Notes under the pieces: generated by a model | Databases searched by the model: none | What the model was told of the DNA's origin: nothing | What the model saw: only the letters and a program-made list of their open reading frames with translations | Source: Synechococcus sp. WH 7803 | GTDB taxonomy: Bacteria; Cyanobacteriota; Cyanobacteriia; PCC-6307; Cyanobiaceae | Length of the DNA: 64,000 nt | Direction of reading: 5' to 3' | Assembly: GCA_000063505.1 (NCBI GenBank) | Contig: CT971583.1 | Coordinates: 2,302,981 to 2,366,980 of the forward strand | Made by a program: the position numbers and the translations under genes | Shown here: one piece after another, positions 45,202 through 55,266 of the stretch | How positions within the stretch are numbered: position 1 is the first letter of the stretch | How the letters are laid out: each line of letters starts with the position of its first letter

Positions 45202-45244
45202 ACCAGGGATTGTGGAAGTCGTGACCGGGCGATAGCGTCCGGTC

Positions 45245-45622
45245 ATGCACCCCCAGGACCCCTCCCACCAGGCTCCGGTACCCCTTTGGCATCCCCAGCC
45301 TGAGGCTGGCGAAGCCAACACCGCCGACGATGCAGCGATCCGTGCTTTGAAGCAACGCATCGCTGATCTCGAGCAGACCGTGCATGACTACGAAGTGCTG
45401 CTCGAAGAGCTGCCGGACCTGTTCGAGCGCAAATTCCAGCAGCGGCTTGAACCACTGCTGGAACGTTATCGACTGCTTGCGAGAGCCCAGCAACTGCTCG
45501 AAAGCCCTGCTCCAGGATTGATTGCGGAGCCAAACACCAACGAACAACGCTCTCGCTTGTTCCGCTGGCGCTCAGAACCGCGTCGCGGCGAACGGCCAGC
45601 GGATTTGGATGCTGCGGCCTGA
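45245..45622 (+). CDS. Hypothetical coiled-coil protein
   Basis: The 125-residue product has a Pro-rich N-terminus and a long amphipathic helix (IRALKQRIADLEQTVHDYEVLLEELPDLFERKF, about residues 32-64), likely a coiled coil, then a second helix and an Arg-rich tail. No family is recognised. It follows rpsF on the same strand after 43 bases and converges on argG eight bases away. Composition and length support real coding. Confidence 0.65.
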   Translation: MHPQDPSHQAPVPLWHPQPEAGEANTADDAAIRALKQRIADLEQTVHDYEVLLEELPDLFERKFQQRLEPLLERYRLLARAQQLLESPAPGLIAEPNTNEQRSRLFRWRSEPRRGERPADLDAAA

Positions 45623-45630
45623 ACCAGGCT

Positions 45631-46836
45631 TCAACGGCGACGGGCGGCTGACCAGAGACGAATGGGCAGACCCCAGACATAAATGAAGCCTTCAGCGGCC
45701 CGGTGATCAAACTGATCTTCGCTGCCGTAGGAGGCCATTTCAGGCACGTAAAGGCTGCTGTCGCTGGACCCCCGTCCAGTAACGATGGCATTGCCCTTGT
45801 GCAGGCGCAGCCGCACCACGCCGTTCACTTCGCTCTGGGTGCGGTCCATGAAGCCATCGAGGGCCTCCTTGAGCGGACCAAACCAAAGTCCTTGATACAC
45901 CAAATCAGCCCACTGCATCTCCAGCTGCCGCTTGGTGCGGAGCACATCGGCGGCAAGGGTGAGACTCTCCAGTTCCTGGTGGGCCTGGATCAAGAGAAGC
46001 AAACCCGGCGTTTCGTAGATCTCCCGGCTCTTGATGCCCACCACCCGGTTCTCGATCATGTCGAGTCGACCGATGCCATGGGATCCAGCCAAACGGTTGG
46101 CTTCTCGGATCAAGGCAACAGGATCGAGTCGCTGGCCGTTGATGCTCACAGGGTTGCCAGCCTCGAAGGCGATCTCGATCTCTTCAGCCTCCGAGGGCGC
46201 CGCATCGATGGACACCGTCATGGCGAACACTTCTTCAGGGGGAGCCTGCATCGGATCCTCCAGAGGGCCGGCTTCAACGCTGCGACCAAGCAGATTGAGA
46301 TCGATGGAATAAGGAGATTTCTTGCTCACCGGTGCTGGTAGACCGCAGCGTTCGCCGTAGGCAATCGTTTCCTCCCTGCTCATTCCCCACTCCCTGGCTG
46401 GCGTGAGCACCTTGAGATCGGGAGCCAAGGCGGCAATCGCCACATCAAAACGCACCTGGTCGTTGCCCTTGCCCGTGCATCCATGGGCCACTGCATCCGC
46501 GCCAACCTCTCGCGCCACTTCCACAAGCCGCCGGGCAATCAACGGACGGGCCAGGGCCGTGGACAAGGGGTAACGACCCTCGTAAAGGGCATTGGCACGG
46601 ATGGCAGGAAAGGCGAACTCTTCGATGAACGGCTGTATGAGATCACCCACCAGAGACTGACTGGCGCCAGCCTCCAGAGCCTTGCGCCGAATCGGCTCCA
46701 GCTCGTCGCCCTGGCCGAGGTCAGCGGCAAACGTGATCACCTCCTCGACTCCCCACTCCTGCTTGAGATACGGAATGCAAACACTCGTATCCACGCCACC
46801 GGAATAAGCGAGCACAACCTTCTTGGCGCGTCCCAT
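45631..46836 (-). CDS. argG: Argininosuccinate synthase
   Basis: ArgG condenses citrulline and aspartate at the cost of ATP in arginine synthesis. The 401-residue protein has the P-loop [12 protein letters not shown] near the N-terminus and [16 protein letters not shown]. The [14 protein letters not shown] segment and the [16 protein letters not shown] citrulline-binding region follow. The ATG at 46836 was chosen over an open extension to 46896; it overlaps the upstream small gene's stop by one base (TGATG), so the two are coupled. Confidence 0.95.
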   Translation of the reverse strand: MGRAKKVVLAYSGGVDTSVCIPYLKQEWGVEEVITFAADLGQGDELEPIRRKALEAGASQSLVGDLIQPFIEEFAFPAIRANALYEGRYPLSTALARPLIARRLVEVAREVGADAVAHGCTGKGNDQVRFDVAIAALAPDLKVLTPAREWGMSREETIAYGERCGLPAPVSKKSPYSIDLNLLGRSVEAGPLEDPMQAPPEEVFAMTVSIDAAPSEAEEIEIAFEAGNPVSINGQRLDPVALIREANRLAGSHGIGRLDMIENRVVGIKSREIYETPGLLLLIQAHQELESLTLAADVLRTKRQLEMQWADLVYQGLWFGPLKEALDGFMDRTQSEVNGVVRLRLHKGNAIVTGRGSSDSSLYVPEMASYGSEDQFDHRAAEGFIYVWGLPIRLWSAARRR

Positions 46837-47060
46837 CAAGCGGACTCCTGATCTGTATCGGACTGCTCCGATTCTCCACTCCCGCGGGACGACCACAGCA
46901 ACCAGAGGGTGATCAACAGGGCAGGGGCCAGCACCAGCGCCAGCGCCGCACCCGATCGGACCTGCAGAGGCTCAGGGTGGCGTGCACCCCACAGGCGCAA
47001 TGCTGCACTGAAAAGCAGTGCTCCTCCCCAGAGAAATCCAAGCCAACCCGCTTTGTTCAA
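46836..47060 (-). CDS. Small two-span membrane protein, unknown function
   Basis: The 74-residue product has two hydrophobic segments ([19 protein letters not shown] and [19 protein letters not shown]) with a short Arg/Pro loop between, and an acidic Ser/Glu-rich tail. No family is recognised. Its stop codon overlaps the argG start by one base, which suggests a coupled pair. It is divergent from the DUF3134 gene. Confidence 0.6.
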   Translation of the reverse strand: MNKAGWLGFLWGGALLFSAALRLWGARHPEPLQVRSGAALALVLAPALLITLWLLWSSRGSGESEQSDTDQESA

Positions 47061-47130
47061 GGAACTGTCACGGACTGTCTTCTATGATGGCGGATTGGCT
47101 CCAGAGATCTTGTCCTCAGCCCTCACGGAC

Positions 47131-47382
47131 ATGAGCGCCCTTGACGGCGTCAATCCAGCTCTCACCCGCTACGGCCGAAAGGACCCCGCTCCGGTGCTTC
47201 CCCTGCGGGAAGAGCCTGATCTGTTGAGCTGGCTCGAAACCAGTGGGCGACTGGTGGAAGATGAGGAATCCAGCTCACCGGAAGTGAGCACCGTGGAAGA
47301 GGAAGAACTGTCCGCTCTCATGGGTGAGAAAGAGGACTACAACGCTGCGGATGAGCAGAACGAGGAAAACTGGGAAGACTGA
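47131..47382 (+). CDS. DUF3134 family small acidic protein
   Basis: The 83-residue protein matches the cyanobacterial DUF3134 pattern: NPALTRYGRKDPAPVLPLREEPDLLSWLETSGRL, then a strongly acidic tail (about one third Asp/Glu). It has no membrane segment and no known function. A TATGAT -10-like hexamer lies at 47083-47088, about 43 bases before the start. The next gene, mraY, starts 30 bases after its stop. Confidence 0.78.
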   Translation: MSALDGVNPALTRYGRKDPAPVLPLREEPDLLSWLETSGRLVEDEESSSPEVSTVEEEELSALMGEKEDYNAADEQNEENWED

Positions 47383-47412
47383 TTTAACGTCCAGCCGATT
47401 TGCGGTTGGGTT

Positions 47413-48510
47413 TTGAGCGACGCTTCAGACCAGACATCCCGTCTTGATGGCCGGTGGCCTGCTGCCATTCTGATCGGCGCCGTCATCAGCGCGGCCTTCG
47501 TCGCCGACCGCTTGATCCCCAACAGCCTGTTGAGCCTGCCGCTAATGGCGGCAATCCTGGTATCAACACTGATCACCTGGTGGGGAGTCCCCCGGTTGCG
47601 CGCCCTGAAGATGGGGCAAGTGATCCGCACAGAAGGTCCCCAGGGCCACCTCAGCAAATCCGGAACGCCCACGATGGGCGGTCTGCTGGTGGTGCCCGTT
47701 GGTGTGATCATCGGGGGGCTCGTGAGCAGCGAAGGGCGCAGCGCGCAGCAGCTTCTGGCCATTGCACTGGTGACCCTGGCGTACATGGTCATCGGTGGTG
47801 TGGATGACTGGAGCAGCCTCACCAAACGCACCAACACCGGCCTCACGCCTCGGGGCAAACTGCTGCTGCAAGCCACAGCAGCCGTGCTGTTCCTGGGCTG
47901 GGCCGGTTGGCAAGGCTGGATTGCGGGCACGGTGAGCCTGCCCTTCAATCTCGACCTTCCCCTCCACTGGCTGATCTGGCCCCTGGCGCTGTTTGTTTTT
48001 CTCGCCGAGAGCAACGCCACCAACCTCACCGATGGCCTCGATGGTCTGGCCTCCGGCTGCGGAGCACTGGTGTTCACCGGTCTGGCCCTGCAACTGATGC
48101 TTCGCGGCAATGCCGGCGATCCGGCGCTGGCGGGATTTTGCATGGCCATGGCTGGATGCTGGCTGGGATTTCTGATCCACAACCGCAATCCCGCCAAGGT
48201 GTTCATGGGAGATACAGGCTCTCTGGCGATGGGAGCAGCGCTCAGCGCCGTGGCCCTGCTCTCCGACAGTCTCTGGCCCCTGCTTCTCATGGGCGGGGTC
48301 TTTCTCGCCGAGTCCGTTTCAGTGATCGTGCAGGTGTGGGTGTTTAAAGCCACCAAAGGGGCCGATGGTCAGGGGCGCCGCGTCTTCCGGATGGCACCGC
48401 TGCATCACCATTTCGAGCTCGGTGGAACGCCGGAGCAGGTGGTGGTGCCCTTGTTCTGGCTGGTTACGGCAGGTCTGGTCATGCTGGGGCTTGGGCTTCA
48501 CCCCCGCTGA
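47413..48510 (+). CDS. mraY: Phospho-N-acetylmuramoyl-pentapeptide transferase MraY
   Basis: MraY transfers phospho-MurNAc-pentapeptide to undecaprenyl phosphate, making lipid I for peptidoglycan at the inner membrane. The 365-residue protein has about ten helices and the family motifs: [31 protein letters not shown] with the catalytic Asp pair, [12 protein letters not shown], and [12 protein letters not shown] late APLHHHFE stretch is also present. The only suitable start is TTG at 47413, giving MSDASDQ. It is outside any dcw cluster. A short conserved-looking gene follows after nine bases. Confidence 0.95.
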   Translation: MSDASDQTSRLDGRWPAAILIGAVISAAFVADRLIPNSLLSLPLMAAILVSTLITWWGVPRLRALKMGQVIRTEGPQGHLSKSGTPTMGGLLVVPVGVIIGGLVSSEGRSAQQLLAIALVTLAYMVIGGVDDWSSLTKRTNTGLTPRGKLLLQATAAVLFLGWAGWQGWIAGTVSLPFNLDLPLHWLIWPLALFVFLAESNATNLTDGLDGLASGCGALVFTGLALQLMLRGNAGDPALAGFCMAMAGCWLGFLIHNRNPAKVFMGDTGSLAMGAALSAVALLSDSLWPLLLMGGVFLAESVSVIVQVWVFKATKGADGQGRRVFRMAPLHHHFELGGTPEQVVVPLFWLVTAGLVMLGLGLHPR

Positions 48511-48519
48511 TCCAACCCC

Positions 48520-48768
48520 ATGAGTTATTTCACCTGGAAGGATGCCGGCCTGACCTCCGACTGCGCCAGTCTCGAGGCGATGGCCTCCCGCTTTGAGGAA
48601 GCGGCCCGGCTGATGCGCCGGATGGCTGACCAAGGCTTTGTTTTGGAGCGAAACAACGGAGCGCAACGCATCAACCACACCGATGCCGCGGTGTTCAACG
48701 CCTGGGGATTCGTGGATGAAGAACCGGCTGTGCGGCAGCTCACGCTGATGCAGGACCTGGACTCCTGA
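48520..48768 (+). CDS. Small hypothetical protein, unknown function
   Basis: The 82-residue product is mostly helical, opening MSYFTWKDAGLTSDCASLEAMASRFEEAARLMRRM and ending in an acidic segment. It begins nine bases after the mraY stop and ends 11 bases before the exchanger start, so it is likely part of one transcript. No motif or family is recognised. The tight spacing and composition support coding. Confidence 0.62.
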   Translation: MSYFTWKDAGLTSDCASLEAMASRFEEAARLMRRMADQGFVLERNNGAQRINHTDAAVFNAWGFVDEEPAVRQLTLMQDLDS

Positions 48769-48779
48769 GCAACCCGCTG

Positions 48780-49946
48780 ATGCATCGCACCCTGCGCAAC
48801 TCCGTCAGCCTGCTGAGAAGCAATTACGCCACCACCTGGTCGCTGCTTCTGCTTCCAGCCGTGGCAGCGGCGGTGATCCAACCGGGATCGCCCGAAAGCA
48901 CCCTGGGGCTGCTTCTGCGCTTTCTGGCCTTCGGAGTCGCTTTGGTTCCCCTGGCCAGGGTGATCTCCATCCTCGTGGATCAACTGAGCGAACACCTCGG
49001 CGATCGCTACAGCGGCGTGGTGAGTGTGGGGCTGGGGAACCTGGTGGAACTGGTGGTGAGCATCACAGCCCTCGCCAGCGGTCTGTACCGGCTTGTGGTG
49101 ATCTCCGTGGCCGGTGCGGTGATCACGAACTGCCTCCTGGTGCTGGGCATCAGCACCTTCGTGGCAGGACGCCGGGAGCAACATGTTCAGATCGACGCCC
49201 GCAGCACCAACCTGCAGGCTCGCCAATTGATGCTGAGCCTTCTGTTTCTGGCAGTACCCACCATCTTCAGCCTGGGCCGAGGCCTGAATCCGATGGAAGG
49301 GACCGATCAGCTGGACAACGTTGCGGTGTACTCGCTTGTGGTGGCGGTGATGATCCTTCTTTATTACGTGCTGTCCTTCGTGCTGCAGCTGGGAACCCAC
49401 CGGTCCTTTTTCAGCCGCTCCCAGGATCAGCAACGTCTGGCAGCGGTGCAAAACGCTGTTGTGCCAAGCGTTGCTGAAGGCCATCCACGCCAGGGCATCG
49501 CAGCCATCCTGATCGCCATGGTGGTGGTGAGCAGCGCCGTGGTGCTGGTCTCCGACCCTCTCGTGGAGACCCTGGAAGTTCTGCTCAAAAACAGTCCCCT
49601 GGGTGAACTCTTCATTGGATTGATCCTTCTGCCGCTGTTCGGCTCCACGGCAGAAGGGGTGATCTCCATCGGAGCCTCCGCAAAAGGGCGTATGGATCTG
49701 GCGATCACCAGCACCCTTGAATCCAGCGGCCAGCTGATGATGTTCGTGTTGCCGATGTTGGTGCTGTTGGGCTGGCCCATGGGTCGGTATCTGCATCTGA
49801 GCGTGCCACTGATCGCCCTCGGGTGCACTGGATTTGCTGTTGTTGCCGTGCACTGGATCACGGAAAACAATCAACTGGATTGGTATGAGGGAATTCAATT
49901 GATCACGCTTTACGGCGTGATCGTGCTTGGCACTCTTCTTCTCTGA
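48780..49946 (+). CDS. Ca2+/H+ exchanger, CAX (CaCA superfamily)
   Basis: The 388-residue protein has about eleven helices and the two inverted alpha-repeats of the family: GLGNLVELVVSITALASGL in the first half and PLFGSTAEGVISIGASAKG with DLAITSTLESSGQ in the second. The conserved Glu/Asn pairs needed for cation transport are present. It would export calcium, or another divalent ion, using the proton gradient. It follows the small hypothetical gene closely and faces the convergent small membrane gene. Confidence 0.88.
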   Translation: MHRTLRNSVSLLRSNYATTWSLLLLPAVAAAVIQPGSPESTLGLLLRFLAFGVALVPLARVISILVDQLSEHLGDRYSGVVSVGLGNLVELVVSITALASGLYRLVVISVAGAVITNCLLVLGISTFVAGRREQHVQIDARSTNLQARQLMLSLLFLAVPTIFSLGRGLNPMEGTDQLDNVAVYSLVVAVMILLYYVLSFVLQLGTHRSFFSRSQDQQRLAAVQNAVVPSVAEGHPRQGIAAILIAMVVVSSAVVLVSDPLVETLEVLLKNSPLGELFIGLILLPLFGSTAEGVISIGASAKGRMDLAITSTLESSGQLMMFVLPMLVLLGWPMGRYLHLSVPLIALGCTGFAVVAVHWITENNQLDWYEGIQLITLYGVIVLGTLLL

Positions 49947-49966
49947 GGGATTTGCAGGCTCCCCCC

Positions 49967-49993
49967 AGCCCTCAAGACCTCGTTCTGAGGGCT
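49967..49993. terminator. Inverted repeat at the end of the exchanger gene
   Basis: AGCCCTCA and TGAGGGCT form a perfect eight-base stem with an 11-base loop, 20 bases after the exchanger stop. It runs over the last codons of the convergent small gene. No T run follows on either strand, so a terminator role is uncertain. Confidence 0.3.
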
Positions 49994-50151
49994 CCCACCA
50001 GCCAAACCACCACAAACGCCAGAAGGGACACCCCCAGATAAATCAGCGCCCACTTCTGAACCGTGGCGATCTCCCAACCAAACAGAAGACCATCCGCCGC
50101 ATCGCCAGCTGTTGTGAAGCCAATCGTGGTGACGTTCAAGAGATTGGCCAT
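49972..50151 (-). CDS. Small single-span membrane protein, unknown function
   Basis: The 59-residue product has a polar N-terminal half (MANLLNVTTIGFTTAGDAADG), a Trp-containing linker and one strong membrane span (WALIYLGVSLLAFVVVWLVGAL), ending in a basic RTRS. The Thr/Gly-rich start is not a signal peptide, so the protein is probably anchored by its C-terminal helix. It is divergent from purT with 44 bases between starts. No family is recognised. Confidence 0.5.
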   Translation of the reverse strand: MANLLNVTTIGFTTAGDAADGLLFGWEIATVQKWALIYLGVSLLAFVVVWLVGALRTRS

Positions 50152-50195
50152 CAGGCACAAGGAGAGGATGGGTCCATGCTGCCGGGAAACCCTCC

Positions 50196-51365
50196 ATGAC
50201 GACGTTGCCAGCCAAAGTTCTGCTGCTGGGGAGCGGTGAACTGGGCAAAGAGGTGGCCATTGCCGCCCAGCGCCTGGGATGCCATGTGATCGCCTGCGAT
50301 CGTTACGCCGACGCGCCGGCCATGCAGGTGGCCGATGAAGCGGAAGTGCTGGCGATGACCGACCGAGAAGCGCTGTTGGAGGTGGTGCGCCGGCACAAAC
50401 CCACGGTTGTGATTCCAGAGATCGAAGCGCTGGCCGTGAATGCCCTCGCTGAACTGGAGGATGAAGGTCTCACCGTGATTCCGACGGCGCGTGCAACGGC
50501 CGTCACGATGAATCGCGATCGCATCCGTGATCTCGCCGCGGGTGAACTGGCTTTGCGCACTGCGCGCTTCGCCTATGCCGCCAGTGCTGAAGAACTGCAC
50601 GCCGAGGCTCCGGCCCTGGGCTGGCCCGTGGTGGTGAAACCGGTAATGAGCTCCTCCGGCAAAGGCCAGAGCGTTGTGGATGGACCGGAGGGACTGAATG
50701 AGGCCTGGGAGGCGGCCATGGCCAATGCAAGGGGAACCTCCACCCACGTGATTGTGGAGGAATTCCTGCGCTTCGATCTGGAGATCACCCTGCTCACCAT
50801 CCGCCAGCGGGATGGCTCCACACTGTTCTGCCCGCCCATCGGCCATGAACAGGCCCGTGGCGATTACCAATGCAGTTGGCAACCAGCTGCTCTCAGCGAC
50901 AAACAGCTGAGTGAGGCCCAAGCCATGGCGCGCACCGTGACCGACAACCTTGGAGGCGCCGGACTGTTCGGTGTGGAATTCTTTCTCTGTGGAGACGAGG
51001 TGATCTTCTCCGAGCTGTCACCCCGCCCCCATGACACAGGCCTGGTGACCTTGATCAGCCAGAACCTCAACGAATTCGAATTACACCTGCGCGCGGTGCT
51101 GGGGCTGCCGATTCCTGCAATCCGCTGCGCCGATGCCGCGGCCAGCCGCGTCATCCTCGCGGACAAGCACGGCAGCCGGGTGACCTACAGCGGCATGGAA
51201 GAGGCACTCCAAGAAAGCGAAACCAGTGTGTTTCTTTTCGGCAAACGCGACGCCCGACCGGGACGGCGGATGGGAGTGGCGTTAGCCCGCGGGGAGCATC
51301 AGGCCGAAGCCCGTGCCAAGGCCGACCGCAGCGCAGCGGCCGTGCACCTTCACATCGAAGACTGA
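50196..51365 (+). CDS. purT: Formate-dependent phosphoribosylglycinamide formyltransferase PurT
   Basis: PurT formylates GAR in purine synthesis using formate and ATP instead of formyl-folate. The 389-residue ATP-grasp protein begins KVLLLGSGELGKEVAIAAQRLG and holds VVVKPVMSSSGKGQSVV. The catalytic region EVIFSELSPRPHDTGLVTLISQNLNEFELH and the C-terminal GKRDARPGRRMGVALA follow. PurU, which makes formate, is encoded 12 kb away. Its last 16 bases overlap the convergent sucrose-phosphate synthase gene. Confidence 0.95.
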   Translation: MTTLPAKVLLLGSGELGKEVAIAAQRLGCHVIACDRYADAPAMQVADEAEVLAMTDREALLEVVRRHKPTVVIPEIEALAVNALAELEDEGLTVIPTARATAVTMNRDRIRDLAAGELALRTARFAYAASAEELHAEAPALGWPVVVKPVMSSSGKGQSVVDGPEGLNEAWEAAMANARGTSTHVIVEEFLRFDLEITLLTIRQRDGSTLFCPPIGHEQARGDYQCSWQPAALSDKQLSEAQAMARTVTDNLGGAGLFGVEFFLCGDEVIFSELSPRPHDTGLVTLISQNLNEFELHLRAVLGLPIPAIRCADAAASRVILADKHGSRVTYSGMEEALQESETSVFLFGKRDARPGRRMGVALARGEHQAEARAKADRSAAAVHLHIED

Positions 51366-53518
51366 TCCACACGCGCGCGTGCACTCAGAAAGCGATAGTG
51401 CTGCAGTCCTTCCAGAACGCCAGACAGACGCGCGCGATCGGCGAAGTACACCCTCTGCAACTGGCGGCAGCCATCGAGGCAGGGGTCATGGTCCGAGGGA
51501 ATCACCGCTGCCGGAAGGCCTTGAACCAACTCAAGGTCTCCCTGCTGACTGGCGACAACCAGAAAACGATCCAGTGGAAGCGCCCAGCGCAGAGAGAGAA
51601 AACGCATGGCTTCGCTGCGGGAGGCCCGCAGCGGCAGCACATCCAGGTACCAATGGCAGCGAAGGTTGGGACGGGCCGCTTGATGCTGCTGCCGGAGACG
51701 CTGACGGATCAGAGGCAGCACGGCAGGTCCTGGCTGCCTGAGCAGGTAACTGACCTTGAAAGGGCCTTGATTGTCCGCGGCTTGCAGGGTGATGTGATCG
51801 CCTAAATCAGCCAGTGCCCTCTCCACACCCTCGCGCTGCCAGTCCACACCGATCTCAGCGGCCCAAAGACGGTCAGATTGATCCTCCTGGCCATAGTGAA
51901 TCTCTGTTCCGGCCTGGGTGATCCAGACGGACGGCTCCGGTAGCTGCAGTTCGGTAAAGCGCTGCCTGGCAGCTGCCAGAGACCGACCCGTGATGATGCC
52001 GAGTCCAGGCCCCATGGACCGACCTGGCGACGCACTGAGCTGATGACGCAGCGCCTGCAATGCCTCAGCGTCGGGTTGTTCGAGGCTGGTGTCGAGATCG
52101 AGCAGGAGCAGGCGATCACCCAAAGGATTGGCTTGGGCAACGGGTCGCTCAAGCAGTTTCACCGCTGCAGCGGAGGTGCTGAGACGTCCTTGCATCAACG
52201 CCAGATAACTGCAGACATGGGCGTCCCAGCTGTAGTGACGACTGACCGCCTCCACCCCGTTGTCACTCCAGCGCCGCCAACGCCCGCCATCCGATCCAGC
52301 GCGTTCTAGGCCATCCTGCAGAGACTCGCGGTCGGTGACATCCACCAGCAAGCCGTTGTCGCAGCGGCGATGAATATCGCGGGGGCCTCCGTCGTCTGTG
52401 GCCACCATGGGCAGTCCGGAGGCAGCCGCCTCCAGCAGGGTCAAACCGAACGGCTCCGTGAGGGCGGGATTGACGAATAGTCCTCCGCGCTCCGCAGCCC
52501 AGCGATAAATCGCCGGGACCTGATCCCGACGATGGTGCTTGGGATAAGCAACCGATCCGTAGAGGTCGTAGCGGTCGACCAGATCGAAGATCTGCTGAAA
52601 CACCTCCCGCTGCTGCCGATCCATCTGGCGAGAGTCATCGCGATTCCCCAGCACCAGAACGAGATTGTGACGCTCGCGCAGAACCGAGGATCGTCCAAAC
52701 GCCTCCACCAGTGCGGGAATGTTCTTGCGCCGATCAGCCCGGCAGATGGCCAGAAGCGGGGGTCGCTGGGGCTCACGCAGAAACGACTGCATCATTGCCG
52801 AAACATCCGCTGATTCCTGCGGCGTGCTGCGGGGATGGAACCGTCGTGCATCAACACCAGGGGGGACGACATCAGCACGATCGGAATGAAACCGCCCGTA
52901 GCGGGAGTACTGGTGATCACGCTCCTGCCGGGTGCTGGTGATCACGAGATCCGCATGGGCGAGAGCCAGTTCTTCCGCATCAATGCGACGACTGATCGAG
53001 TAGGTCTGCTCGATCTGCTCACGATCACCACCTGCCGCCAATAATCGGCGCAACTTTTCCCGTCCAAGGGAATGCCCCGTGAAGACGAGCGGCAGTCCCA
53101 GACGGCGACTCACCAGGGCGCCCACGTAACCGGCATCGGCGTAATGCGCATGAATCCAATCCGGCCGGCGATCACGCGCTTGCAGCTGAACCACCAGCTG
53201 ATCCGCCAGCTCATCGAGATGGGGCCAAAGCTGCTCTTTACGCAGATACCGCTTTGGACCAAAACTGAGACGACGGATGCTCGCCCCGGGGGCAATGAAT
53301 TCCTCAGCTCGGGCGTAATCCGCTGAGACGCGACGGTCCTGAATCAGCCGGGTCACCACTTCGACGTGATCAACCTCAGCGCGAGCGGCAAGACTTCGGA
53401 CGAGTTCAAGAACATAAAGGGTCTGACCGCCGGTATCAGCATCCCGTCCCAACTCCAGATCGTGGGAACGGAACAAACCATGAAGATGAAGATGAAGCAG
53501 ATTCAGTCCCACGTTCAT
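51350..53518 (-). CDS. spsA: Sucrose-phosphate synthase with C-terminal SPP-like domain
   Basis: The 722-residue protein makes sucrose-6-phosphate from NDP-glucose and fructose-6-phosphate. The N-terminal GT4 part (to about residue 450) has LGRDADTGGQTLYVLELVRSLA, HAHYADAGYVGALVSRRLG and the E-x7-E motif region NPALTEPFGLTLLEAAASGLP. The C-terminal part is a HAD-type domain related to sucrose phosphatase, starting LLLLDLDTSLEQPD, though its first Asp motif (DLDTS) departs from the usual DLDGT, so phosphatase activity is uncertain. Sucrose is the second compatible solute of such cyanobacteria. The 3' end overlaps purT by 16 bases; 227 bases with no clear feature separate it from the next gene. 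Confidence 0.9.
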   Translation of the reverse strand: MNVGLNLLHLHLHGLFRSHDLELGRDADTGGQTLYVLELVRSLAARAEVDHVEVVTRLIQDRRVSADYARAEEFIAPGASIRRLSFGPKRYLRKEQLWPHLDELADQLVVQLQARDRRPDWIHAHYADAGYVGALVSRRLGLPLVFTGHSLGREKLRRLLAAGGDREQIEQTYSISRRIDAEELALAHADLVITSTRQERDHQYSRYGRFHSDRADVVPPGVDARRFHPRSTPQESADVSAMMQSFLREPQRPPLLAICRADRRKNIPALVEAFGRSSVLRERHNLVLVLGNRDDSRQMDRQQREVFQQIFDLVDRYDLYGSVAYPKHHRRDQVPAIYRWAAERGGLFVNPALTEPFGLTLLEAAASGLPMVATDDGGPRDIHRRCDNGLLVDVTDRESLQDGLERAGSDGGRWRRWSDNGVEAVSRHYSWDAHVCSYLALMQGRLSTSAAAVKLLERPVAQANPLGDRLLLLDLDTSLEQPDAEALQALRHQLSASPGRSMGPGLGIITGRSLAAARQRFTELQLPEPSVWITQAGTEIHYGQEDQSDRLWAAEIGVDWQREGVERALADLGDHITLQAADNQGPFKVSYLLRQPGPAVLPLIRQRLRQQHQAARPNLRCHWYLDVLPLRASRSEAMRFLSLRWALPLDRFLVVASQQGDLELVQGLPAAVIPSDHDPCLDGCRQLQRVYFADRARLSGVLEGLQHYRFLSARARVDQSSM

Positions 53519-53745
53519 CCTCCGCAGCAGTCAGGAAAAGTCCTGATGGACCTATCAATGGATAAAGGGTCCAACCAGCAACAAAGATGAAAACAATCTG
53601 AGAAAGTGCGGCAAACGATCTCCTCGATCAGGCCATACGCCTTTGCTGAAACGGGTTTCCTGGGAATGAGCCTGAGATGCGATTGACTTCAGATATCGAC
53701 ATACCAACAGCACACTTCACAACACTTGTGTTGCCGAGGTTGTGA

Positions 53746-55266
53746 TCAGAGCTGACCACTCACATCCACAAGCCGCCGATCGGGGTGGCCCCAACGACCG
53801 GCATCAAAGGTGAACGACGACGTCATCGTCATCTGCTGATTGATCCAAGCCAGCACAACTGGCCCGATCACAGCCTTCGGAGCCTGACCGCGAACAGCGC
53901 GCAGATTGAAATGGGTGCCACCATCCACCAACACCAAACGATGTCCAAGTCGGGCAGCCTGGGTATCGCGCATGGGTGACACGGCTTCCGGACCTGACGG
54001 AACAATCCAGTCGCGGGTTCCGCTGATCAACAAAACCTTCGGGCGAGACGATCGCTGTCCGTTCACCGAGTCCAGGGACTGGACGGGATCAAACAAAAGC
54101 CGCATCGGTGGACTCACCGCCACAACCGTTTTCACCCGGGAATCGGCAACGCCTGCTTTGTTGATGCCTGAAAGCCAACTGCACTGCAACACCCAACTGA
54201 TGTTGCGCTCAGGATCCCGGGGATCACGGCAGCGCGCTTTCAACTTCTGATCCGTTGGGATGCCACCGGCCAACTGAAGCGCCGTCGTGGCTCCCCACGA
54301 GTGGCCAACCACTGCCACTTCCTTGGTGTTGAGGTCACGACCAGCGAGAACCCGACCTTGTTCCACAGCCGTCAGCAGCGCTGACACATCCAAAGGACGC
54401 AATCGCAGCTCTTCCGGACCCGGTGGCGGCCGATCACCGGCCAACATCGCCCGTTGCTGTTCAAAATTGCTGCCTGGATGATCCGGCAGCAGAACCACAT
54501 AACCCTTGGCAGCGAGAACCTCAGCCCAAGCTTCGAACGACTCCGGGTCATCCCAGAGACCATGGGAGATGACCACCAGCCGTTGGTTTCCCGCACCCTG
54601 TGGCTTCAGCACCAGAACGCGCAGAGGCTCGTCACGGTGCTGCACCGACACACGAATGACCTCTCGCGTCCATGTCGGATCTTGCAGAGACTCGAACAAC
54701 TCAGACGACACCGGAGCAGCGAAGCCGGCCTTCACAAGCTCCAGGCCATCGCTTTGATTGGCCACCAAGCGATTGACCGCTTCTGCAAGCTTGGAGAGAT
54801 CGATCGACGCTTCTTCGCCAGGGAGTTGATGGAGAAAGCCGAGGAGATTGTTCTGATCGTTGTCGTAAGCGCGCCTCAATGCCTTCGTGAGCATTGATCC
54901 ACTGCTGTCGAAAGGCACCCCCTCGAGATTGACGATGAAGGCAGCAGCGTTTAGTGCCTGCTCCAACAGAGGCTGGCCGGTGGAGCCCTCCAAAAGCCCT
55001 CGCAGCTCCGCCGGGAGTGGGCTCAGAAACACTGTCTTGAGCAGAGCGAGCAGTCGACCCTCGGACGCGCGGTCGAGGTCGACAAGATCCGGGCTGGATT
55101 GAATGACCTCCTCAACCGATCGACCCTCTCCAAGATTGATGGTGAAATCGACGCCCAGATAGGGCATCCGCAACACAAGCCGCTCCAGTGCGGACGCGGG
55201 CAATCCGCTCAGCACAACTGCGGCGGAGGCTGCGATCGCCGCAAAGACAGAACGGATGGGGCGCAT
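53746..55266 (-). CDS. Secreted alpha/beta hydrolase with N-terminal DUF1400 domain
   Basis: The 506-residue protein has a signal peptide (IRSVFAAIAASAAVVLSGLPASA), a DUF1400-type region (about residues 27-145) and an alpha/beta hydrolase domain. The nucleophile Ser323 lies in GHSWG, and a plausible catalytic His is in the late GGTHFNLRA. An oxyanion-type HG pair occurs in VVISHGLWDDPESF. It is probably an exported lipase, esterase or dienelactone-hydrolase-like enzyme; the substrate is unknown. Its start overlaps the uvrA stop by one base. A second, stand-alone DUF1400 protein lies 7 kb away. Confidence 0.8.
   Translation of the reverse strand: MRPIRSVFAAIAASAAVVLSGLPASALERLVLRMPYLGVDFTINLGEGRSVEEVIQSSPDLVDLDRASEGRLLALLKTVFLSPLPAELRGLLEGSTGQPLLEQALNAAAFIVNLEGVPFDSSGSMLTKALRRAYDNDQNNLLGFLHQLPGEEASIDLSKLAEAVNRLVANQSDGLELVKAGFAAPVSSELFESLQDPTWTREVIRVSVQHRDEPLRVLVLKPQGAGNQRLVVISHGLWDDPESFEAWAEVLAAKGYVVLLPDHPGSNFEQQRAMLAGDRPPPGPEELRLRPLDVSALLTAVEQGRVLAGRDLNTKEVAVVGHSWGATTALQLAGGIPTDQKLKARCRDPRDPERNISWVLQCSWLSGINKAGVADSRVKTVVAVSPPMRLLFDPVQSLDSVNGQRSSRPKVLLISGTRDWIVPSGPEAVSPMRDTQAARLGHRLVLVDGGTHFNLRAVRGQAPKAVIGPVVLAWINQQMTMTSSFTFDAGRWGHPDRRLVDVSGQL

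Noticed and set aside
48525..50015. A 496-codon minus-strand frame across the Ca2+/H+ exchanger
   Set aside because: It is a His/Gln-rich antisense shadow; the exchanger on the plus strand has clear alpha-repeats.
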